64,000 nucleotides of DNA, from the NCBI GenBank assembly GCA_024687125.1, contig JAILFA010000117.1, positions 1-64,000 of the forward strand, written 5' to 3'. Origin of the DNA: Lachnospiraceae bacterium. GTDB lineage: Bacteria; Bacillota; Clostridia; Lachnospirales; Lachnospiraceae. Made by a program: the position numbers and the translations under genes. The notes beneath the pieces were generated by a model that did not search any database, had not been told where the DNA came from, and saw only the letters and a list, made by a program, of their open reading frames with translations. Positions 25,363-33,784 of this stretch are shown here, piece after piece (position 1 is the first letter of the stretch; every line of letters starts with the position of its first letter).

Positions 25363-25391
25363 ATTATGCAGTTCGTAAACTGACTTGTCAA
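25363..25391 (-). promoter_or_regulatory. Promoter and putative operator of the first sugar ABC operon
   Basis: On the minus strand TTGACA (25391-25386) and CATAAT (25368-25363) are 17 bases apart. Inside the spacer lies an inverted repeat (CAGTT-N4-AACTG, 25369-25382), well placed for a repressor. Confidence 0.65.
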
Positions 25392-25448
25392 CACCCCTGC
25401 ACGTTCTTCATAGTGCAAAAATTGCTGCTTATGTTGCGTTTTGCGACC

Positions 25449-25476
25449 TTGACATATCCCCGAGATAAGGTACAAT
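25449..25476 (+). promoter_or_regulatory. Promoter of the PaaI-like thioesterase gene
   Basis: TTGACA (25449-25454) and TACAAT (25471-25476) are 16 bases apart on the plus strand, about 45 bases before the ATG at 25521 and divergent from the sugar ABC promoter. Confidence 0.75.
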
Positions 25477-25520
25477 ATTCCCCGTTGCAGACGATTCCTG
25501 AACGGAAGAAAGGAACTGCC

Positions 25521-25934
25521 ATGGGATCCCTTGAAGAAGCAAGAAATCTGTTTTCCAGAGACCGGTATGCCTCCGGATTATCGGGCGCTGTCATCGATGA
25601 GATCGGTGAAAACTATGCAAAATGCAGCATGCCGATCACTGAGAACCACAGGAACGCCTACGGCGGCGTCATGGGCGGCGCTATCTATACGCTGGCGGAT
25701 TTTGCCTTCGCTGTCGCCTCCAACTACGATAAATTGACCGCTACGGTCAGTCTCGTGGGACAGGCAACTTTCCTGGCTTCCGTCAAGGGAGATGTCCTCA
25801 CTGCCGAGGCGCGGCTCATCAAAGACGGCCGGACCACTTCCTTTTTCGAAGTCAGTGTGACCGACAATACCGGCAGACTTGTCGCTGTCGTCTCCTTTAC
25901 AGGAGCACATGTACCGAAGAAAGATTCCGTATAA
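25521..25934 (+). CDS. PaaI-like hotdog-fold acyl-CoA thioesterase
   Basis: The 137-residue protein has the hotdog fold of the PaaI/YbgC-type thioesterases. A conserved N-terminal segment HRNAYGGVMGGAIYTLADFAFAVA carries the usual asparagine and glycine-rich helix start that binds the acyl-CoA thioester, and a C-terminal strand reads FEVSVTDNTGRLVAV. It probably hydrolyses a small acyl- or aryl-CoA in the cytoplasm; the substrate is unknown. The frame is open back to 25329, but a good promoter lies at 25449-25476, so the ATG at 25521 with AAGGAA upstream is the start. A bidirectional-looking terminator follows at 25999. Confidence 0.85.
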   Translation: MGSLEEARNLFSRDRYASGLSGAVIDEIGENYAKCSMPITENHRNAYGGVMGGAIYTLADFAFAVASNYDKLTATVSLVGQATFLASVKGDVLTAEARLIKDGRTTSFFEVSVTDNTGRLVAVVSFTGAHVPKKDSV

Positions 25935-25998
25935 TATCGATTGATATTTAATGCAGACAGATATAATATCATCCGTTATTATATAAAAGAGAGCAAAG

Positions 25999-26038
25999 AA
26001 CACCCCGCCGCCGGAGCATTCCGGGGCGGGGTGTTTTT
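25999..26038 (+). terminator. Terminator between convergent thioesterase and DUF4867 genes
   Basis: An 11-bp stem (AACACCCCGCC/GGCGGGGTGTT) extended by a 5-bp inner stem (CCGGA/TCCGG) is followed by TTT on the plus strand. On the minus strand the hairpin is followed by a weaker T-rich stretch, so it may serve both genes. Confidence 0.85.
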
Positions 26039-26069
26039 CATGATCTTATCTTATTCAGAGGCCTTCGTT

Positions 26070-26705
26070 TCAGATCAGACCGGCGATATCGATATTCTCA
26101 CCGGTAAGTCCCACATAGGCTCCGCTTCCGGCTTCGGAGGACTCGGCATGTGCGAGCAGCCACTTATTGCAGGCGGTCATCCACTTGTCTTCCTCGTTGA
26201 CCGGGGTGAGATTCGGCACCGCGCCGTTCGTCCCCTTGGGCAGTAGGATCGCCACCTTGAAGCCTGCTCCCGCAGCTGCGGAGCAGGGCGCATAGTGAAG
26301 GGTCGTCTCATATACTTCGACGACCTGGCCCTTTAATGCCTTAAAGGCCATGACCTTCGAGGTATCCAGTTTTCCGTCCACGATATCGTCGGCCTTGGCG
26401 AGCAGCAGGATGAAGTCCGTCGAACCGATGTTGAGCTCGCTGTCCCGGTGATACTCAAGGCAGTTGAGCTTCGTGTTATGGCCGTTGCAGTAGCCGATCT
26501 GGATCGGCATGCCGCCGTAAGCGTTGTTCTGCAGGGCGCCGAAGATATCCGTATATTCGAGCGCCGCTTCGCTCATCACATAGTCCACACCATCCGGAAG
26601 AGGCGTCTTTTCATCCAGCGCCTTCATGAGGCCGTCGGTCTGATAGCCCGTAAGCACCTTGCCGTAGGGTTTGAACTCGTGGTCCGTTACTGAATAGATC
26701 TTCAT
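26070..26705 (-). CDS. DUF4867 family protein
   Basis: The 211-residue protein starts MKIYSVTDHEFKPYGKVL and matches what I know of DUF4867, a family of unknown function in Firmicutes; its sequence suggests a cupin-like beta barrel (SELNIGSTDFILLLAKADDI, YETTLHYAPC). No signal peptide or membrane helix is seen. GGAGG lies before the ATG. GH43 is encoded 60 bases upstream on the same strand, so the two are probably co-transcribed, which suggests a role in handling sugars released from hemicellulose, for example as an isomerase- or lyase-like enzyme. That role is inference only. Confidence 0.75.
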   Translation of the reverse strand: MKIYSVTDHEFKPYGKVLTGYQTDGLMKALDEKTPLPDGVDYVMSEAALEYTDIFGALQNNAYGGMPIQIGYCNGHNTKLNCLEYHRDSELNIGSTDFILLLAKADDIVDGKLDTSKVMAFKALKGQVVEVYETTLHYAPCSAAAGAGFKVAILLPKGTNGAVPNLTPVNEEDKWMTACNKWLLAHAESSEAGSGAYVGLTGENIDIAGLI

Positions 26706-26764
26706 GCTGTACCTCCATTCCGCGCCTTAAGCGCACACTTTTTCCGCAGAGCGGGATTTTCACA

Positions 26765-27742
26765 TCAGTCGTAGGGGTGGATCGTCTCGATCGTACCGTC
26801 CTCCGCGATGTTCAGTTTGGTGTACTTGACGCATCTCTCATGCGTCACGCCGCCCGACAGCTCGCAGTCATGGTAGAAAAGATACCACTCGTCGCCGATC
26901 TCGACAATGGAGTGATGCGTTGTCCAGCCGAGCACGGGCTCCATAATGCGGCCCTTATAGATGAACGGTCCCTCCGGGCTGCTGCCCTCCGCATAGCAGA
27001 TATAATGCGTCGTGCCCGTGGAATAGGAAAGATAATACTTTCCATGATGCTTGTGCATCCAGGGTCCCTCAAAATATCTGCGGTCCTCGTCCTGCGCTTC
27101 GAGCGGATGTCCGCTCTCATCGAGGATCTGTACCTGTCTGGGCTCCGTCAGGAAAGCGCTCCCGTCATCGGAAAGCTGCGCGAAAAGAGGTCCGAGGGCC
27201 GGTTCATGTCCGGCAGGGCGTCTTTCGTCGGGATTGAAATGTCCGGACTGCCACATCTCGAGCTGGCCTCCCCAGAGTCCGCCGTTGTAGCAGTAAACCT
27301 TACCGTCGTCATCGATGAGGATCGCAGGATCGATGCTGTAGCTGCCCGCGATGGGATGCTCGTAAGGTGTGAACGGTCCGACAGGGCTGTCGGATACCGC
27401 GGAACCAAGCCGGAAAATCCCGTCCTTATCCTTGGCCGGGAAGACCAGGACATACTTTCCGTTCTTGTAAAACGCGTCCGGTGCCCACATCTGCTTGCTT
27501 ACCCAGGGAACATTGTCCTGGTGGAGCGCCACGCCGTTATCGACACAGGGCGCATCCAGGGAGTCCATGGAGAGGATGTGATAGTCCTCCATCATGTACT
27601 GATCGCCGTCGTCGTCATCCGGAACATCCCGCTCCACGTCATGGGAAGGATAGATGTAGATCTTGCCGTCAAAGACATGTGCGGACGGATCGGCGGTGTA
27701 GATGTTCGTGACCAGGGGTTTGCGTTCATTTTCTCTTCTCAT
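26765..27742 (-). CDS. Glycoside hydrolase family 43 (arabinofuranosidase/xylosidase type)
   Basis: GH43 enzymes are inverting glycosidases with a five-bladed propeller that mostly remove arabinose or xylose from arabinoxylan or arabinan. The 325-residue protein is a single catalytic domain without a signal peptide, so it acts in the cytoplasm on imported oligosaccharides. The expected three acidic residues are visible: Asp18 in ADPSAHVF (general base), Asp138 in SIDPAIL (pKa modulator) and Glu225 in YFEGPW (general acid). GGAGG lies before the ATG. It has its own promoter and DUF4867 follows 60 bases after it. The exact substrate within GH43 cannot be told from sequence alone. Confidence 0.92.
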   Translation of the reverse strand: MRRENERKPLVTNIYTADPSAHVFDGKIYIYPSHDVERDVPDDDDGDQYMMEDYHILSMDSLDAPCVDNGVALHQDNVPWVSKQMWAPDAFYKNGKYVLVFPAKDKDGIFRLGSAVSDSPVGPFTPYEHPIAGSYSIDPAILIDDDGKVYCYNGGLWGGQLEMWQSGHFNPDERRPAGHEPALGPLFAQLSDDGSAFLTEPRQVQILDESGHPLEAQDEDRRYFEGPWMHKHHGKYYLSYSTGTTHYICYAEGSSPEGPFIYKGRIMEPVLGWTTHHSIVEIGDEWYLFYHDCELSGGVTHERCVKYTKLNIAEDGTIETIHPYD

Positions 27743-27790
27743 GATCGAGCCCTCCGAAATGATAGGATTACATGAAATGAAACTTGTTTA

Positions 27791-27820
27791 AGTATAACAA
27801 AGGATATGATATAATATCAA
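27791..27820 (-). promoter_or_regulatory. Promoter of GH43
   Basis: On the minus strand TTGATA (27820-27815) and TATACT (27796-27791) are 18 bases apart. It overlaps the divergent SleB promoter, so the two genes cannot fire fully independently. Confidence 0.55.
27807..27819 (+). promoter_or_regulatory. Extended -10 of the SleB-like gene within a palindrome
   Basis: TGATATAAT (27807-27815) is an extended -10 element (TGnTATAAT) and lies in the palindrome TGATAT-A-ATATCA (27807-27819). The same bases carry part of the GH43 -35 box on the other strand. Confidence 0.5.
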
Positions 27821-27848
27821 GGTTGACTTTGCTTTTCCGGCGGTTTTT

Positions 27849-29312
27849 ATGAGAAATGTACGTATCCGAAAACCGAGATTTCTGGCGGCAGCCCTGCTTG
27901 CGGCACTTGCGGTGTCACAGCTTTCGATCGCTGTCCGGGCGGATGAATATGCCGACTCCATCGAAGCGATGCAGCAGGAGGAGGCAAAGACCCAGCAGTC
28001 CATCTCCGATCTGGAGAAACAGACCCGTGAGACCAAGGATGCGATCAACGCTCTGCAGGGCCAGAAGGAGCAGACAGAATCCAATGTCAGCAATCTCCAG
28101 AGCCAGAGCCGCGAGCTCAAGGCGGAGATCAGCGGATACACGAACCAGCTCGATGATCTGAGCGAAAAGATTTCCGAAACCCAGGAGGCACTCGCCGAGG
28201 TCTCCTCGGAGATCGTCGATCTGAGCGGTGATCTGATGGCCGCACAGGCCGAGGAAGCCGCCCGCTACGCCGATCTCAAGAAGAGGCTCCAGTCGATCTA
28301 TGAGAGCGGCGGTACCGGCGGGATGGCACGCCTTCTGCTCGAATCCGGCTCCATGTCGGAATTTCTGACCAGGTCCGAATACCTGAATGCCGTTGTGGAA
28401 TACGATTTCCGGAAGATCGCCGAATATCAGGCGCTCCAGGAACGGATCAGCGCGCAGAAAGCGATCGTTGAAGACAAGGAATCCGAGCTGGACTCCTACC
28501 AGTCAGAACTCGACGAGCGCCATGAGGAACTGACCGATCTGACCGATACCGTACGCGGACAGTTAAGCAGCACCAACAGCAGCCTCTCCTCGGAAAGGAG
28601 CAAGCTGGAAAGCTACGATCAGCAGCTGAAGGAGCTCGACGCGAAGATGAAATCGCTGGAAGCCCAGACCGCCGAAGCACAGGCCAAACTGGCGCGGCAG
28701 ATCGCGGAACGCCTGGCCCGAGAGAGAGAGGATACCTCCGGTTCGTACGCTGCGAGCGCGGATGAATGGACGTGGCTCGCGGCGACGATCCAGGCCGAGG
28801 CGGATGGGGAATCCTACACCGGCAAGCTGGCCGTGGGCAGCGTCATCATGAACCGTGTCAAGAGCTCCGCCTTCCCCAACACAGTCGTCGGCGTCATCAC
28901 GCAGAATATGCAGTTCGCCTCCTACCGCTCCGGCAAGGTCGAGCTGATCATCTCACGCGGTCCGAACTCCACCTGCATGCAGGCGGCACGCGAGGTTCTG
29001 GACGGCGCGCGTGTCGGCGACTACCTCTTTTTCATGACAAAATACTACGCGGACTACTACGGCATCGCCGAATATACGATGATCGGCAACCACGCCTTCT
29101 TCTACCGCTGGGTGACCGTCAAAAAAGAGCAGACGGAAACCTCCGAACCGAAAAGCAACAGCGGCGATGACGATGATGACAGCGAGGATGATCACGATTC
29201 CGAAGAAACCGATCATTCAGACGATGATGGCGACGAGGACGATGATCATGACGATCATGATGATGAAGACAGCGATGACGGCGGAGATGATGATGAAAGC
29301 AGTGGCGAATGA
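27849..29312 (+). CDS. Secreted cell-wall hydrolase: coiled coil, SleB-type domain, acidic tail
   Basis: The 487-residue protein has a signal peptide ending near VRA-DEY (residue ~35). A long coiled coil follows (about 35 to 290) of the type found at the N-terminus of PcsB/CwlO-like peptidoglycan hydrolases. Then comes a SleB/hydrolase_2 domain (about 300 to 420: LAATIQAEADGESYTGKLAVGSVIMNRV, with the probable catalytic Glu in AEADGE). The last ~55 residues are almost only Asp, Glu, His and Ser. The coiled coil suggests activation by the FtsEX divisome complex, as for PcsB; the tail could bind divalent metal. No good Shine-Dalgarno sits before the ATG at 27849, although an extended -10 promoter lies 34 bases upstream. 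The start could therefore be slightly different. Confidence 0.88.
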   Translation: MRNVRIRKPRFLAAALLAALAVSQLSIAVRADEYADSIEAMQQEEAKTQQSISDLEKQTRETKDAINALQGQKEQTESNVSNLQSQSRELKAEISGYTNQLDDLSEKISETQEALAEVSSEIVDLSGDLMAAQAEEAARYADLKKRLQSIYESGGTGGMARLLLESGSMSEFLTRSEYLNAVVEYDFRKIAEYQALQERISAQKAIVEDKESELDSYQSELDERHEELTDLTDTVRGQLSSTNSSLSSERSKLESYDQQLKELDAKMKSLEAQTAEAQAKLARQIAERLAREREDTSGSYAASADEWTWLAATIQAEADGESYTGKLAVGSVIMNRVKSSAFPNTVVGVITQNMQFASYRSGKVELIISRGPNSTCMQAAREVLDGARVGDYLFFMTKYYADYYGIAEYTMIGNHAFFYRWVTVKKEQTETSEPKSNSGDDDDDSEDDHDSEETDHSDDDGDEDDDHDDHDDEDSDDGGDDDESSGE

Positions 29313-29321
29313 CCGTCGCAG

Positions 29322-30080
29322 TCAATTTGCTTCTTTGGCAACCTCCGAATAACTCTTGCCCGTATATTTCTTAAAGCATCTGCTGAAATAGTTCGGATCC
29401 GGAATTCCCACCTCCGCGGCGGCGCAGAACATCTTTTCATGGGAAGCCGCCAGACTTAGGGCCTTTTCCATACGAAGCTCCGTCAGATACTCCACGAAAT
29501 TCTTTCCCGTGCCCTGCTTGAACTTCCTCGACAGATAACTGGCGCTGAAGCCGAACTGCTGCGCGACAAAGGCGAGGTTCAGCCTCGGATCCGTAAAATT
29601 CTGCTCCACATACCTGCGGATGCTTTCCATCGGCTGACTCTCATCGGAGGCTCCCGCTTCACTCTCCGGTCTCACCTCATCCCAGTGATCCGGTTCACGG
29701 CGCAGCCGATCCCCGGCGCGCTCGAGCACTTTCGTGATCTCCGCGCGGACCATGGGCTTGAGCATATAGTCAAAGACCGAGAGGCTCACGCATTTCCGCG
29801 CGAACTCAAACTCGTTGAAGGCGGTCATGATGATGATGATCAGATGCGGGTAACGCTCCGTGACGACCTCCGTGAATTCGATCCCGTTCATGAACGGCAT
29901 GGAGATATCCACAAAGGCGATGTCCGGACGGTAATCATCGATCACGTTGATCGCTTCGATCCCGCTGGCGGCCTCGCCGACCACCTCCATATTCAGATCC
30001 TCCCATTTGATACCTGCCCTGAGAAGCTTGCGCGCTGATTCCTCGTCATCGATCAGCATGACTCTGATCTTTCTGTCCAT
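29322..30080 (-). CDS. AraC-type response regulator (YesN-like)
   Basis: The 252-residue protein has a receiver domain (residues 1 to ~120) with the acidic pair Asp11/Asp12, the phosphoacceptor Asp58 in FVDISMP and the lysine in LKPM. The C-terminal AraC-type double helix-turn-helix (~150 to 250) ends KKYTGKSYSEVAK. This layout is that of YesN, which turns on carbohydrate transport and degradation genes when phosphorylated by a YesM-type kinase. The kinase gene ends two bases upstream. Expected targets are the sugar importer just upstream and perhaps GH43/GH115. It converges with the SleB gene with only nine bases between stops. Confidence 0.93.
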   Translation of the reverse strand: MDRKIRVMLIDDEESARKLLRAGIKWEDLNMEVVGEAASGIEAINVIDDYRPDIAFVDISMPFMNGIEFTEVVTERYPHLIIIIMTAFNEFEFARKCVSLSVFDYMLKPMVRAEITKVLERAGDRLRREPDHWDEVRPESEAGASDESQPMESIRRYVEQNFTDPRLNLAFVAQQFGFSASYLSRKFKQGTGKNFVEYLTELRMEKALSLAASHEKMFCAAAEVGIPDPNYFSRCFKKYTGKSYSEVAKEAN

Positions 30081-30082
30081 AC

Positions 30083-31849
30083 CTATACACCGCCTCTTGT
30101 TATTCTCAGCCGGATCTCCGTATATTCTCCCGGCTCACTCTCGATCGACACCACATCATCCCTGCCGCAGAAGATCCGGATCCTCTGGATGGTGCCCCAC
30201 AGACCGAAGCTGCTCCGTTCGGAGCTGTCCTGTTCCGCTGCCGGCGACAGCACCTGCTCGATCTGCTCCTTTGTCATGCCCACACCTGTATCACGGACAG
30301 TCAGATGCAGCACATTCTCCTCCACCTCAGCGGAGATTCGGATCAGCCCCTTTTCGCCCTTCAGACGGATCCCGTGGTAGATGCAGTTCTCCACCAGCGG
30401 CTGCAGGATCAGCTTCGGCACGACAAACGCCGCGGCTTTGTCGCTGATATCATAGGTATCCTCCAGCACATCACCGTAGCGCAGCTTCTGCAGGGACAGA
30501 TAATCCTGCACGATGCGTACCTCCTGCTTCAGCCGGATCTCGCGTTCTCCCTTGCTCAGAAAATTGCGATAAAAGCTCCCCATCGTCTCGAGCGCGTCAT
30601 ATACATTTTCGGCGCCGCCGTCCAGCGCAAGGCAGCCGATCGTCTCGATCGTATTATACAGGAAATGCGGCTTGATCTGCTCCTGCAGAACGCGCATCTC
30701 AGCGCGCTGCAGTGTCTTCTCCTTGTCGATGACGGTCCCGATCAGATCGTTGACGTGGTCGATCATGTCATTGTAGTCACTCTCCAGCATATTGAGCTCA
30801 CTGTACGGCAGTTCCATATCGATCTTTTTCAGCTCGCCCGAGCGCTTGTTATGATCCATGCGCGCCGACAGTTCGTAAACCGGCCGCGTGAAACGCTTTG
30901 TGATATAGGTACCCACACTGAGCACGATCAGCATGAAAAAGACCATCATGATCAGGAGTACGATCAGGATCCGGTACGGCGTCCCGGCGGTCCCGAAAGA
31001 GGTCATACGCAGAATGACCACCGGAAGTCCCGGGATCCTGCGGCCGGATAAAAGCATCTTTCCTTTTTCCGTACGCACGGTCTTATGTATGATCTCCTCT
31101 GCGAGAAACTCCTCCGAAAACCAGGATTCATATGCGTGGGTTCCTGCCAGATAGGTCGCGTCCTCCCCGAGGATACAGATATTATCCGCATGCATCGACC
31201 ACAGGATACGTTCGAACACGGAGGTTGCGATATTCATGAACAGGATCCCCGTCCGCTTCTGTGTGTACAGATCATAGATCGCGCGGCCGATCGTGACAAC
31301 CGGTTTTTCATCCGGCCGGTTAGCCACGCCGTTGCTGTTGAGCGAGACGACCGCTCCGCCCTTGGCCTCCAGGATATCCTCTTTCCATTCCGTTCCGTTC
31401 ATCCGTTCCAGATCGAACTTATAGTAAAACCGGTTCGTGGAGAACATGATCAGGTCATTGCGGAAGATCATGACGGAATCCACGCCCTCCGTCACATTCA
31501 GGATGTCCATCACGGCATATCTGGCATCATTGATCATCCCGAAATCCACGAGCGAAGCATCTGATTTCAGAAAGGGCGCCAGTCTTTCATCCGTCATGAC
31601 GATCCTGGAAAGTTCCGCATAGCTCCTGAGATTGGAGGAAATATTGCTGGAAAGTGTCATCAGCACATTTTCCGCTTCGCGCATGCTGTGCTGGCGGCGT
31701 TCATGTTCCGTGATGAAATACGTGGAGATCAAAAAAGCCAGAAGGATCAGCGCGACGATCAGCACGATGATCCTCTTTAAGTCTGCGGAAAGGGATCTGC
31801 CCCTTACCTTTTTCTCTGTGATCTCTTCTTGATCTGTATCCGGATGCAT
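30083..31849 (-). CDS. Sensor histidine kinase (YesM-like)
   Basis: The 588-residue kinase has a first membrane helix (~24 to 44), an extracellular Cache-like sensor of about 250 residues, a second helix (~285 to 310) and a HAMP region. The histidine-kinase helix carries the phosphoacceptor in QIKPHFLYNTIE, and the ATPase domain has N-box LVENCIYHG and G-boxes DTGVGM and GLWG. It senses a carbohydrate or a binding-protein complex outside the cell and phosphorylates the AraC-type regulator. A TTG at 31885 would extend the frame, but a TTGCAT-N17-TATAAT promoter places the mRNA start at or one base before the ATG at 31849. No Shine-Dalgarno is present. Confidence 0.93.
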   Translation of the reverse strand: MHPDTDQEEITEKKVRGRSLSADLKRIIVLIVALILLAFLISTYFITEHERRQHSMREAENVLMTLSSNISSNLRSYAELSRIVMTDERLAPFLKSDASLVDFGMINDARYAVMDILNVTEGVDSVMIFRNDLIMFSTNRFYYKFDLERMNGTEWKEDILEAKGGAVVSLNSNGVANRPDEKPVVTIGRAIYDLYTQKRTGILFMNIATSVFERILWSMHADNICILGEDATYLAGTHAYESWFSEEFLAEEIIHKTVRTEKGKMLLSGRRIPGLPVVILRMTSFGTAGTPYRILIVLLIMMVFFMLIVLSVGTYITKRFTRPVYELSARMDHNKRSGELKKIDMELPYSELNMLESDYNDMIDHVNDLIGTVIDKEKTLQRAEMRVLQEQIKPHFLYNTIETIGCLALDGGAENVYDALETMGSFYRNFLSKGEREIRLKQEVRIVQDYLSLQKLRYGDVLEDTYDISDKAAAFVVPKLILQPLVENCIYHGIRLKGEKGLIRISAEVEENVLHLTVRDTGVGMTKEQIEQVLSPAAEQDSSERSSFGLWGTIQRIRIFCGRDDVVSIESEPGEYTEIRLRITRGGV

Positions 31850-31856
31850 GAAAGAA

Positions 31857-31885
31857 ATTATAGCATTTTTTTGACCTGCATGCAA
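31857..31885 (-). promoter_or_regulatory. Promoter of the YesMN-like kinase/regulator pair
   Basis: On the minus strand TTGCAT (31885-31880) and TATAAT (31862-31857) are 17 bases apart. The -35 box overlaps the T-run of the preceding terminator, and the start codon lies only seven bases after the -10 box. Confidence 0.65.
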
Positions 31886-31913
31886 AAACGGGGACTGCCT
31901 GCGCAGTCCCCGT
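31884..31913 (-). terminator. Intrinsic terminator of the second sugar ABC operon
   Basis: A perfect 11-bp stem (31888-31898 and 31903-31913) with a 4-base loop is followed on the minus strand by TTTTTGC. It lies about 37 bases after the second permease gene. Confidence 0.92.
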
Positions 31914-31949
31914 GATGTTTCCGGATGATGTGTTTCCCGGCAGAGGTTT

Positions 31950-32831
31950 TCAGCCCTTCACCGCACCCGCGATGAAGCTCTCCTGGATCCTTCTGGACAG
32001 GAATACATAGATGAGCAGCGTGGGGAAGGTCGCAATGACCAGTGCCGCGCCGATCGGACCCCAGTCGGTCGTGTAACTCCCTGACAGCTGCTGAATACCT
32101 ACCGGCATTGTCCGGTGTTTGGAATCACTGATGAAGACATTGGCGAACATGAACTCGTTCCAGCACTGCAGGAAGGAGTAGATGCCGATCGTCGCGTAGG
32201 CCGGCTTCATCAGCGGAATGATGATCCTGAAGAATGTCCGCCACAGGCCGCAGCCATCAATGCGTGCCGCCTCGTCGAGATCAAACGGGATCTCGACCAT
32301 GAAACCGGTACAGATCAGGATCGCCATGGCCAGCGCAAAAGCCGAATACGGAATGATCAGGGTGCTGTACTTATTCAGCCAGTGGAGTCTGGAAAGGACG
32401 ACATAGACCGGCACGATGGACGCCTGGATCGGGATCGTAAGGCCCAGCATGAAGAATGCGTTGGTCAGTTTATTGCCGCGCCACTTGATGCGCGTGATCG
32501 CATAGGTCGCCATCATGGCGGCGATCAGCGAGATCAGGATCGAAGCACCTGTCACAATGATACTGTTCAGGAAATACAGACCCATATTGCCTGTTCCCAT
32601 GGCACGGCTGTAGTTGGACCAGATCCAGTCTCTGGGAAGTCCCGCGACGTTCAGACCGAAGATCTCCTCGTTGGACTTCAGTGAGAATGTGAACATGAAG
32701 TAGATCGGGAAGATATTGATCCCGGCCCAGATGATCAGCAGGATCATGATGATCACTTTGACCACAGGGTTGGATTTCTTGGGAACGTAGGTCGTATCGA
32801 AATCTGCTGCTTTTATCTTTTTATCATTCAT
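31950..32831 (-). CDS. Sugar ABC transporter permease (MalG/LacG-like)
   Basis: The 293-residue protein has six predicted helices and the EAA loop EAARIDGCGLWRTFFRIIIPLMKP. Its C-terminus ends FIAGAVKG, typical of the MalG side of CUT1 carbohydrate importers. It starts one base after the partner permease stop, so the two are translated together. It is the last gene before a strong terminator. With the partner permease and the binding lipoprotein upstream it makes an importer lacking its own ATPase. Confidence 0.93.
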   Translation of the reverse strand: MNDKKIKAADFDTTYVPKKSNPVVKVIIMILLIIWAGINIFPIYFMFTFSLKSNEEIFGLNVAGLPRDWIWSNYSRAMGTGNMGLYFLNSIIVTGASILISLIAAMMATYAITRIKWRGNKLTNAFFMLGLTIPIQASIVPVYVVLSRLHWLNKYSTLIIPYSAFALAMAILICTGFMVEIPFDLDEAARIDGCGLWRTFFRIIIPLMKPAYATIGIYSFLQCWNEFMFANVFISDSKHRTMPVGIQQLSGSYTTDWGPIGAALVIATFPTLLIYVFLSRRIQESFIAGAVKG

Positions 32832-32832
32832 C

Positions 32833-33768
32833 TTAGTTATCCTTTTCCCTAAACACCGCAGTGATCAGCAGCGCAAATGCAAAGCACAGGATGATCAGCA
32901 TGACCGAGATCGCGCTGCCCATGCCGTATTTGTTTGCGAGGAACAACTGCTGCTGCAGCAGCGTACTGGGTACCTCCGTCAGTTTCTGCGGACCGCCGCC
33001 GGTCAGGATGAAGACAAGGTCGTAGGCCTTCAGGGATCCGGTCACCGCGAAGATGACACTCACGCGGATGATCGGTTTAATGATCGGAATGACCACGTAG
33101 CGGTCGACCTGACCGGGCGTTGCGCCGTCCAGCATGGCAGCTTCGCGCAGATCAGGAGATACACCTTTGACGCCCGCATACATGAGCAGCATATGATAGC
33201 CCACATACTGCCAGATCGTAGGGACGATGATACTGCCGAGAGCCGTTTTGGGATCGGAGACCCAGATATGTGTCCAGGTATCAAGGTTGATCAGCTTCAA
33301 AAAAGAATTGAGCAGACCGTAATCGGGATTGTAGATCTTGAGCCAGAGCTGACCGATAACCACGGTCGAGATCAGAACCGGCATAAAGAACACGGTAAGG
33401 AAGAACCTTTCCCCCTTGGGCTTTCTTCCGAGCACCAGTGCCAGCCCGAGTGAGAGCGGCAGCTGTACGAACACGGAGAAGAACGCGAGGATCAGTGAAT
33501 TCTTGAGCGCGACCACGAAGTTCATGGTCACACTGTTCGTAAACATATCAATATAGTTTTGAAATATGTTCGGCTCGCACCATTTGCCCGCGCTCATTCC
33601 GTTCCAATCCTGAAAGCTCCGATAGACGGATACGACGATCGGCGCGATCAGAATGCTGATGAACAGAAACAGAGCAGGGAGCAGGAAGAGAAAGATATTG
33701 AACCCGAGAATAAGATTCTTTTTTCTTCGCTGCGCTTGAGGATTTTTAACCACTACCTGATCAGTCAT
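32833..33768 (-). CDS. Sugar ABC transporter permease (MalF/LacF-like)
   Basis: The 311-residue protein has six predicted helices and the EAA loop REAAMLDGATPGQVDRYVVIPIIKP. It is the MalF-side permease of a CUT1 importer, pairing with the gene one base downstream. AAGGA lies eight bases before its ATG. A hairpin with a T-run separates it from the solute-binding protein gene upstream, which would make permease mRNA less abundant than binding-protein mRNA, the usual stoichiometry for these systems. Confidence 0.93.
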   Translation of the reverse strand: MTDQVVVKNPQAQRRKKNLILGFNIFLFLLPALFLFISILIAPIVVSVYRSFQDWNGMSAGKWCEPNIFQNYIDMFTNSVTMNFVVALKNSLILAFFSVFVQLPLSLGLALVLGRKPKGERFFLTVFFMPVLISTVVIGQLWLKIYNPDYGLLNSFLKLINLDTWTHIWVSDPKTALGSIIVPTIWQYVGYHMLLMYAGVKGVSPDLREAAMLDGATPGQVDRYVVIPIIKPIIRVSVIFAVTGSLKAYDLVFILTGGGPQKLTEVPSTLLQQQLFLANKYGMGSAISVMLIILCFAFALLITAVFREKDN

Positions 33769-33784
33769 AGAACGATCCTTCCCG

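Noticed and set aside
26777-27775. A 332-codon plus-strand frame opposite GH43
   Set aside because: GH43 has its three catalytic acids and a good start on the minus strand; the plus-strand product is Arg/Asp/Val-rich without a domain.
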